Positions 1 to 4,543 of a stretch of DNA of 5,817 nucleotides are shown here, in pieces (within the stretch, counting starts at the first letter, position 1; every line of letters begins with the position of its first letter). The notes under the pieces were generated by a model. It saw nothing but the letters and a program-made list of their open reading frames with translations. It ran no database searches and was not told the DNA's origin. The position numbers and the translations under genes were made by a program. Origin of the DNA: Candidatus Solincola tengchongensis (GTDB taxonomy: Bacteria > Actinomycetota > Geothermincolia > Geothermincolales > RBG-13-55-18); contig MU158583.1 of NCBI GenBank assembly GCA_015711895.1, forward strand, positions 7,933-13,749. The letters run 5' to 3'.

Positions 1-36
1 TCTACACGCTCTCCCGACACGACGCGCTTCCGATCT
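1..36 (+). other. Illumina adapter remnant at contig end (artefact)
   Basis: These bases align without gaps to the last 36 bases of the Illumina universal (P5/TruSeq read 1) adapter, matching 32 of 36. The mismatches are at positions 8, 11, 16 and 26, and at each the adapter base is T. The final ten bases, CTTCCGATCT, are identical and sit directly before sequence that reads as coding. This is untrimmed library sequence, not part of the genome. It explains why the first gene has no start codon or ribosome binding site, and nothing upstream of position 37 should be interpreted biologically. Confidence 0.93.
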
Positions 37-38
37 GG

Positions 39-1391
39 ATGCTTCAAGGCATCGCCTTCATGCTGGCGGACATGGCCACCGAGGTGGAGGGGGCCGCCCA
101 TGAAGTGGGGAAAGAAGGAGTGCCCCTGTACTCCATACGCGGAGTGGAGGCCATGGTAAGGGACCTGCCCATCGACCGCATGAGCGTGGCCCTGGTGGTG
201 GAGCCTCTGACCTCCGCGGCGGTGACCTCCATGTACTTCAACGTGGCCAAAGCCCGCGGCCTGCGCAAGGAGCAGCTGGCGGGGACCACCCAGAACGACA
301 TCCTGACCATGACCATCGGATATATCCCCTGGGGTTCCCTGAAGCCCGCCGACCTCCTGAAGCTGGCCTGCGACCTCATCGAATACTGCACCCCGCTGAA
401 GGAGGCTCCCCGCTGGAACCCCATCAATTTCACCACCTATAACTACCGCGAGGGGGGCATAGACGCCGTGCAGGAGATCGGCATGGTGCTGGCCAACGCC
501 GTGGCTCACATCGAGGAGATGCTGCGCCGGGGGTGGAAGATCGACGACTTCGTCCACCGGTTGGCCTTCCACCTCTCCGCCCACCGCGACTTCTTCGAGG
601 AGATAGCCAAGTACCGCGCGGCGCGCAAACTTTGGTACCGCCTGATGAAAGAGCGCTACAAGCCGCAGAACCCGGAGGCCTACCGCTTCCGCTTCCATGT
701 GCAGACGGCGGGTTGCTCCCTGACCGCGCGCCAGCCCATGGTGAACATCATCCGCACCGCCTACCAGGCCCTGGAGGCGGTGCTGGGCGGCTGCCAGTCC
801 CTGCACACCAACTCCTACGACGAGGCCATCTGTCTGCCCTCCGAGGAGGCGGTACGCTTGGCGGTGCGCACCCAGGAGGTCCTCCAGGAAGAGACCGGGG
901 TGGGCTCGGTCATCGACCCCCTGGCCGGTTCCTATTACGTGGAGGCCCTCACCCGGGAACTGGAGGAGCGTATCTGGGATTACTTCCTGAAGATAGAGGA
1001 GATGGGAGGAGTGGTGGAGGCCCTGAACACCGGATGGTTGTTCGGGGAGATGAGCAAGGCTTTCAACAAGCGTCGTCGCGACCAGGAGAGCGGGGAGGAG
1101 AAGGTCATTGGGGTGAACTGTTACGTCCTGGAGGACGAGGAGCCCACCCCTCCCTTCAGGACCAACCCCAGGGCGGCGGAGATAGAGAAGGAACGCCTGC
1201 GCAAACTGCGGGAGGAGCGGGACAACCGGAAGGTGGCCTCCCTCCTGGACCAGCTGCGCCGGGTCTGCGAACGCCGCGAGAACGTGCTCCCGGTGGTCAG
1301 CGAGCTCACCGCCGCCGGCGCCACACTGGGGGAGATCACCTCCGTGTACCGAGAGATATGGGGCATATGGCAGCTCCCCTTCGTGGCCTGA
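39..1391 (+). CDS. Methylmalonyl-CoA-mutase-family large (catalytic) subunit, 5' truncated
   Basis: Partial gene for the TIM-barrel catalytic chain of an adenosylcobalamin-dependent acyl-CoA mutase; 450 residues are visible. Family large subunits with a separate B12 subunit have about 550 residues, so about 100 N-terminal residues are missing. The Met at 39 is internal: it aligns just before the family's AFDLPT region. Recognisable segments are EVGKEGVPLYSI (22-33), IDRMSVAL (45-52), AGTTQNDIL (81-89, containing the conserved substrate-contacting Gln), QTAGCSLTARQP (222-233), QSLHTNSYDEA (253-263), VIDPLAGSYYVE (291-302) and IGVNCY (357-362). The C-terminus GEITSVYREIWG is the usual end of split large subunits. 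Oddities: residues 134-135 are Tyr-Asn where the family has Tyr-His (His244 in Propionibacterium), and residues 95-127 do not carry the PSMR motif with Arg207. Mutase family membership is secure; the substrate is not, and methylmalonyl-CoA is doubtful. The residue that discriminates substrates near Tyr89 lies in the missing part. Confidence 0.93.
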   Translation: MLQGIAFMLADMATEVEGAAHEVGKEGVPLYSIRGVEAMVRDLPIDRMSVALVVEPLTSAAVTSMYFNVAKARGLRKEQLAGTTQNDILTMTIGYIPWGSLKPADLLKLACDLIEYCTPLKEAPRWNPINFTTYNYREGGIDAVQEIGMVLANAVAHIEEMLRRGWKIDDFVHRLAFHLSAHRDFFEEIAKYRAARKLWYRLMKERYKPQNPEAYRFRFHVQTAGCSLTARQPMVNIIRTAYQALEAVLGGCQSLHTNSYDEAICLPSEEAVRLAVRTQEVLQEETGVGSVIDPLAGSYYVEALTRELEERIWDYFLKIEEMGGVVEALNTGWLFGEMSKAFNKRRRDQESGEEKVIGVNCYVLEDEEPTPPFRTNPRAAEIEKERLRKLREERDNRKVASLLDQLRRVCERRENVLPVVSELTAAGATLGEITSVYREIWGIWQLPFVA

Positions 1392-1466
1392 CGGTGAGGC
1401 TTTCACGTCAGCGGAAAGGTGAGCTCAAGTGGTAATAAATGGTGACAAAGGTTCCGGCCTTCAGAA

Positions 1467-1490
1467 GTACACCTTCCGTTTCGGAGGTAC
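1467..1490 (+). other. Small hairpin in the gap between the two mutase subunit genes
   Basis: CTTCCG (1473-1478) pairs with CGGAGG (1482-1487), with one G-T pair and a TTT loop. GTA (1467-1469) can extend the stem with TAC (1488-1490) across a three-base bulge. No T-tract follows, so it is not an intrinsic terminator. It lies about 70 bases before the small-subunit start and could be an mRNA processing or stability element, or chance. I saw no cobalamin-riboswitch B12 box in the 169-base gap. Confidence 0.2.
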
Positions 1491-1560
1491 AGCGAGCGTC
1501 GCCATGCCCGCAAGTCAGGAAGGCATAACGCACCCGGAAAGGGGTTAAGGGGGTGACGGG

Positions 1561-1974
1561 ATGGAGAAGAAGATACGCGTGCTGCTCTTCAAGCCGGGCC
1601 TGGACGGCCACTGGAGGGGGATCATGACCGTATCCAAAGCACTCTCCGAGGCGGGTATGGAGACCATCTTTTTCGGCTTCAAGAGCGTGGAGGGGGTGGT
1701 GGAGGCGGCCATCCAGGAGGACGTGGACGTCATCGGGTTCTCCTGCCATTCCGGCGCCCACCTGGAATGGGCCCGGGAGCTGGTGCGGGAGCTGGAGGAG
1801 AAAGGGGTGAGGGACGACTTCCTCCTTCTCATCGGAGGCGTCTTCCCGGAGCAGGATCACGAGGAGCTCCGCCGCATCGGGATGGACGGGGTCTTCGGGC
1901 CGGGTACCAACACCGCGGACATCGTGAGGTTCATAAGGGAGAACCTGGAGAGCCGCGTGGGGAAGGGAGGATGA
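1561..1974 (+). CDS. Cobalamin-binding small subunit of acyl-CoA mutase
   Basis: A 137-residue single-domain protein with the B12-binding Rossmann-like fold found as the C-terminal domain of methylmalonyl-CoA mutase and as the separate small subunit of split acyl-CoA mutases. It binds adenosylcobalamin base-off/His-on and should pair with the large subunit upstream. KPGLDGHWRG (11-20) supplies the DxHxxG signature: Lys11, Asp15, cobalt-ligating His17 and Gly20. VIGFSCHSGAH (57-67) is the second motif and LIGGVFPEQD (90-99) the GG motif; the C-terminus GPGTNTADIVRFIR matches the family. The spacing of the three motifs is normal to within a residue. The second motif is normally Ser-x-Leu; here it is Ser61-Cys62-His63. 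Start: ATG at 1561 with AGGGGGT at 1548-1554, six bases upstream. The 169-base separation from the large-subunit gene is longer than usual for such pairs, but both are on the same strand and probably cotranscribed. Confidence 0.95.
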   Translation: MEKKIRVLLFKPGLDGHWRGIMTVSKALSEAGMETIFFGFKSVEGVVEAAIQEDVDVIGFSCHSGAHLEWARELVRELEEKGVRDDFLLLIGGVFPEQDHEELRRIGMDGVFGPGTNTADIVRFIRENLESRVGKGG

Positions 1975-2212
1975 GGAAAGAGGGGGCTGGATCCAGCTGT
2001 CGGGGAAGCCGGGACATCACCGGCGAGACATCGCGGCTTTATCGGGAAGAGAACGGTGATATTCAAGGAGCGGAGACGGTTAGGAGGGATCGCAGAGAGC
2101 CCAGCTTCGAAACGCGCGGAGTCCTCGGCTCGGACACGATGAGGCCCGGGAGAGGAGCCGGTAATCCACACGAGGAGAGAAAAAGGCGGAGGAGGCGATC
2201 CGTGCCGAGGGG

Positions 2213-2254
2213 CCGCATCGCGAGTCGGTTATCGCGTTGAGCGTCGCGGTTTTT
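2213..2254 (+). terminator. Weak intrinsic-terminator candidate
   Basis: CCGC (2213-2216) pairs with GCGG (2246-2249), and CGC (2219-2221) with GCG (2241-2243), separated by a 2x2 internal mismatch. Five T residues (2250-2254) follow directly. A competing inner stem uses CGCG 2219-2222 and CGCG 2233-2236. The broken stem and 19-base loop make this weak. The position, downstream of the mutase genes and upstream of a possible thiolase promoter, is where a terminator would make sense. Confidence 0.3.
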
Positions 2255-2270
2255 CGGGGGAAAGCCTGCA

Positions 2271-2276
2271 GATAAT
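2271..2276 (+). promoter_or_regulatory. Possible -10 box (GATAAT) for the thiolase operon
   Basis: GATAAT matches the sigma-70 -10 consensus at five of six positions and lies about 100 bases before the thiolase start, just after the terminator candidate. No good -35 box occurs at 16-18 bases; TTGAGC (2237-2242) is too far upstream at 28 bases. This is a weak candidate, supported mainly by position. Confidence 0.2.
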
Positions 2277-2364
2277 CCTGCGAAGTAGGGGGAGTGGATG
2301 AGGTCCTCGCGGGCAAGCGATGTCCCATCGGTTCCGGATGGATGCGTGGAGCGGCGCAAGGAGT

Positions 2365-2373
2365 AAAGGAGGT
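2365..2373 (+). promoter_or_regulatory. Ribosome binding site that fixes the thiolase start
   Basis: AAAGGAGGT is a perfect complement to the 3' end of bacterial 16S rRNA and ends six bases before ATG 2380. It argues against the longer frame that starts at ATG 2320, whose extra 20 residues do not resemble the thiolase N-terminus. Confidence 0.88.
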
Positions 2374-2379
2374 CCGGTA

Positions 2380-3645
2380 ATGGCGGGCAAGAAAAAGTTA
2401 GGCAGGGGAGTGGCCATCGTCGGCGCCGGGATGTCCAACTTCGGCATGTTCCCGGACAAGGACTCCAAGGACCTCTTCGCCGAGGCCTTCCGGGAGCTCA
2501 TGGATAGCGTGGACAAGGGGTTGGACCCCCGCGACATCCAGGCCATCTGGATCGGGAACTTCAGCAACGACTTCTTCGTGCACCAGGCGCACTGGGGGCC
2601 CATCATCGCCGACCTCACCGGCCTGGCTCCCCGGGCGGTGACCAGGACGGAGGGGGCCTGCGCCTCCAGCACCCTGGCGGTGCGGGACGGGATCATGGCC
2701 ATCGCCTCCGGCATGTACGACATCGTCCTGGCCGGTGGGGTGGAGGAGATGTCCAAGCGCACCACGGAGGAGGTGACCGAGGGGCTGGCCCTGGCCACCT
2801 CTCCGTACGAGGGCGCGGCGGGGTTCACCTTCCCCGGGGTCTTCGGGGCCCTGGCCAACGCCTATTTCCACAAGTACGGGGCCAACCGGGAACACCTCAT
2901 GAACGTGACCATAAAGAGCCACGAGAACGCGCCACTCAACCCCAAGGCACAGTTCAAGCAGACCATCCGCGACCTCATGGAGGCCCGGAAGGAAAAGGCG
3001 CGCCAGAAGGGGCTCCCGGTGCCCGATTGGTCGGACGAGAAAGAGGCTCTCTTCGACCCTTCCTTCAACCCCCCCGTGGCCTGGCCCATGCACCTCTTCG
3101 ACTGCTGTCCCATAAGCGACGGCGCCAGCTGTGTGCTCCTGGTAGCCGAGGAGCTGGCCAGGAGTTTCACCGACGACCCCGTATACATCGTGGGGTTCGG
3201 CCAGGGGAGCGGGCGGGGACTGCATGCCTGCCCCAGCCTCACCTCCTTCGAGGCCAACCGCCAGGCGGCGGCAGAAGCATACGGCATGTCCGGGCTGAAG
3301 CCCAAGGACATCCAGTTCGCGGAGGTGCACGACTGCTTCAGCATCGCCGAGCTCATCCACATCGAGGACCTGGGCTTCTTCGGCGAGGGCGAGGCCTACA
3401 AGGCGGTGGCCGAGGGGGAGACCAGGCGGGAGGGGCACATGCCCATCAACACCTCGGGGGGCCTCAAGTGCAAGGGGCACCCGGTGGGGGCCACGGGGGT
3501 GGCCCAGATGTACGAGGTGTGGAAACAGTTGCGGGGTGAGGCGGGGGAGAGGCAGATCCCCGGGCGCGAGCTCCGCATCGGAGCCACCCAAAACCTGGGA
3601 GGCACCGGTGGGACCTGCACCTTCACCATCTTCGAGAGGAGGTAG
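2380..3645 (+). CDS. SCP2/SCPx-type thiolase (acetyl-CoA acetyltransferase-like)
   Basis: A 421-residue thiolase-superfamily enzyme that cleaves 3-ketoacyl-CoA with CoA, or runs the reverse Claisen condensation; expected to be cytosolic. VAIVGAGMSNFG (11-22) is the typical N-terminal strand. EGACASSTLA (91-100) carries the acyl-accepting nucleophile Cys94. LFDCCPISDGAS (239-250) is a family signature. EVHDCFSIAEL (315-325) is the HDCF catalytic loop with His317 and Cys319, and GGLKCKGHPVGATG (360-373) holds the second catalytic His367. The last motif, QNLGGTGG, lacks the CxG cysteine of classical thiolases; in SCP2-type enzymes the HDCF cysteine is thought to replace it. Because Cys94 and both histidines are present, a true thiolase is more likely than the Ltp2-type retro-aldolases of steroid degradation, which belong to the same superfamily and also pair with DUF35 proteins. 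A charged segment at about 199-228 is roughly 25 residues longer than I expect. Start chosen at 2380 for the perfect ribosome binding site. Substrate unknown. Confidence 0.94.
   Translation: MAGKKKLGRGVAIVGAGMSNFGMFPDKDSKDLFAEAFRELMDSVDKGLDPRDIQAIWIGNFSNDFFVHQAHWGPIIADLTGLAPRAVTRTEGACASSTLAVRDGIMAIASGMYDIVLAGGVEEMSKRTTEEVTEGLALATSPYEGAAGFTFPGVFGALANAYFHKYGANREHLMNVTIKSHENAPLNPKAQFKQTIRDLMEARKEKARQKGLPVPDWSDEKEALFDPSFNPPVAWPMHLFDCCPISDGASCVLLVAEELARSFTDDPVYIVGFGQGSGRGLHACPSLTSFEANRQAAAEAYGMSGLKPKDIQFAEVHDCFSIAELIHIEDLGFFGEGEAYKAVAEGETRREGHMPINTSGGLKCKGHPVGATGVAQMYEVWKQLRGEAGERQIPGRELRIGATQNLGGTGGTCTFTIFERR
3637..3643 (+). promoter_or_regulatory. Ribosome binding site for the DUF35 gene, inside the thiolase 3' end
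   Basis: AGGAGGT ends six bases before ATG 3650 and overlaps the thiolase stop codon (TAG 3643-3645). It selects this ATG over the longer upstream frame from 3536, which is a shadow of the thiolase. The arrangement implies cotranscription and probably translational coupling. Confidence 0.85.
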
Positions 3646-3649
3646 TCTC

Positions 3650-4066
3650 ATGGAGGACAGGCCGATCAGCGACATCTCCTACTACAAGTTCATCGAGGAA
3701 GGGAAGCTCATGGGCTCCAGGTGCCGCGAGTGTGGGAAGATCTACCACCCACCGCGCCACTTCTGCGAGGATTGCTTCGGGACGGACATGGAGTGGCATG
3801 AGCTGAAAGGGGAGGGGGAACTGACCACCTACACCTGCATCTTCGTGGCCCCGCCCTACATGGCCAGGGAGGGATACGGCAGGGACAACCCCTACTGCAC
3901 AGGGGTGGTGACCCTCGCCGAGGGGCCGCGGGTGGTGGCCCGCATCGAAGGCGTCGATGCGAAGAACCCGGAATCAATAAAGATAGGCATGGCGGTGAAG
4001 GCGGAGTTCGTGCGCAGCGGGGAGGGCGAGGGGGCCCGCACCTATCTGGCCTTCCGACCCGCCTGA
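3650..4066 (+). CDS. DUF35 zinc-ribbon/OB-fold acyl-CoA-associated protein, thiolase partner
   Basis: A 138-residue protein of the DUF35 (Zn-ribbon plus OB-fold) family. An N-terminal helix (about 7-22, ISDISYYKFIEEGKLM) leads into a rubredoxin-like zinc ribbon with Cys25-x2-Cys28 and Cys39-x2-Cys42. The C-terminal half (about 50-138) has the beta-rich OB-fold pattern, including LTTYTCIFVAPPYM, GPRVVARIEGVD and IGMAVKAEFV. Proteins of this family form stable complexes with SCP2-type thiolases, for example the archaeal thiolase/HMG-CoA synthase complex and the actinobacterial Ltp2-ChsH2 aldolase, where they help to channel or hold the CoA substrate. Here the gene lies only four bases after the thiolase, which strongly suggests a subunit or partner of that enzyme. 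Length is normal and all four zinc ligands are present. No catalytic role of its own is expected. Confidence 0.93.
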   Translation: MEDRPISDISYYKFIEEGKLMGSRCRECGKIYHPPRHFCEDCFGTDMEWHELKGEGELTTYTCIFVAPPYMAREGYGRDNPYCTGVVTLAEGPRVVARIEGVDAKNPESIKIGMAVKAEFVRSGEGEGARTYLAFRPA

Positions 4067-4176
4067 TCCCCGTTTCACGGAGGGTCGGCGTATTCACCCC
4101 GGCGGCTTCCTTCGGCAGCAGGGCAAGACGGGAAAAGGGGGTTCATGGATTCCGTTAGGGCCGGGAATCTATATAT

Positions 4177-4195
4177 ACATATTATGCATATATGT
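4177..4195. repeat. Inverted repeat within an AT-rich island
   Basis: ACATAT (4177-4182) and ATATGT (4190-4195) are perfect inverted arms around a seven-base spacer; an overlapping perfect palindrome TATGCATA lies at 4183-4190. The repeat sits in a 42-base island (4166-4207) with only six G or C bases, in otherwise GC-rich DNA. It could be a regulator site, a DNA-bending or unwinding site, or the edge of a decayed element. In sequence this AT-rich, short arms can occur by chance. Confidence 0.35.
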
Positions 4196-4307
4196 TCATA
4201 TTAATATCCGGCGTCGATCTATTCACCCGGAAGAACTTGATCAATTTACCCAGCTCCATGATCGCTTGGATGCAGGCCCTTGTTTCCGTAAGCTCATCGG
4301 CCTACAA

Positions 4308-4340
4308 GGCCTCCGAGGATCAATTTTGCTGACGGAGGTC
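4308..4340. repeat. Eight-base inverted repeat, possible stem-loop
   Basis: GGCCTCCG (4308-4315) can pair with CGGAGGTC (4333-4340), seven Watson-Crick pairs and one G-T pair, around a 17-base loop. Neither side is followed by a T-tract, so it is not a standard intrinsic terminator. It may be a structured RNA 3' end for one of the convergent transcripts, or chance. Confidence 0.25.
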
Positions 4341-4543
4341 CGCGGGAGGGTCACCCGGCATTGTTTTATGATACGGAAAGACATCTGCGGCAGAAGAAGG
4401 TTAAACGGTGTAGCGTCGGGCCATGGCCGGTCTCTTCCTGCACCCCATTTGCTGCTCGCTCTGTGTATGGCGAGACAAGCCTTCAGTCGACGCCCGTAAT
4501 GCCGATGCGCCGATAATATATCTTATGTAAAGTTAATTAAATT

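Larger units (their letters stand above)
1975..2364. other. Intergenic region with no convincing gene
   Basis: About 400 bases separate the small-subunit gene from the thiolase gene. No reading frame here resembles a protein I recognise. An open frame from ATG 1971 (overlapping the small-subunit stop as ATGA) to 2240 encodes an 89-residue Arg-rich product without a domain, and its codon use lacks the strong third-position G/C of the neighbouring genes, so I do not call it. Visible elements are a 12-base palindrome GCTGGATCCAGC (1986-1997), a terminator-like hairpin (2213-2254) and a -10-like box (2271-2276). The length suggests that the mutase and thiolase genes may be separate transcription units. 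Confidence 0.5.
4067..4543. other. Convergent intergenic region, possibly with decayed sequence
   Basis: This 477-base stretch lies between the 3' ends of the DUF35 gene (+) and the acyl-CoA synthetase gene (-). It is less GC-rich than the genes and contains an AT-rich island (4166-4207), an inverted repeat (4308-4340) and a palindrome GGCCATGGCC (4419-4428). No reading frame here has a credible ribosome binding site or a recognisable product; the 77-codon frame 4266-4499 (+) looks random. Short frames on the minus strand (4182-4301 and 4241-4384) have somewhat protein-like composition but are interrupted. No GC-rich stem with a T-tract was found for either flanking gene, so terminators are not identified. 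Confidence 0.5.

Noticed and set aside
533..1435. Long +2 frame overlapping the mutase gene, and similar long frames opposite the thiolase gene
   Set aside because: Gly/Pro/Arg-rich products typical of out-of-frame reading in GC-rich genes; the overlapped frames have clear homology.
1392..1560. Cobalamin riboswitch between the mutase genes
   Set aside because: No B12-box sequence or long multi-helix structure is visible, and 169 bases is short for this riboswitch class.
1986..1997. Palindrome GCTGGATCCAGC as a regulator operator
   Set aside because: A lone 12-base palindrome with no second copy and no promoter beside it; chance is a sufficient explanation.
1971..2240. 89-codon frame starting ATGA-overlapped with the small-subunit stop
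   Set aside because: The product is very rich in Arg with no recognisable domain, third codon positions are mixed unlike the flanking genes, and the GGGAGG before the ATG has no spacing. It looks like run-on of a shadow frame into the intergenic region.
2320..2379. Upstream ATG extending the thiolase by 20 residues
   Set aside because: The extra residues do not resemble a thiolase N-terminus, and the perfect AAAGGAGGT sits six bases before ATG 2380 inside this extension.
4070..4080. CCGT-TTC-ACGG hairpin just after the DUF35 stop as a terminator
   Set aside because: Only four base pairs and no T-tract follows.
4266..4499. 77-codon plus-strand frame in the convergent gap
   Set aside because: No ribosome binding site, random-looking composition and no motif.
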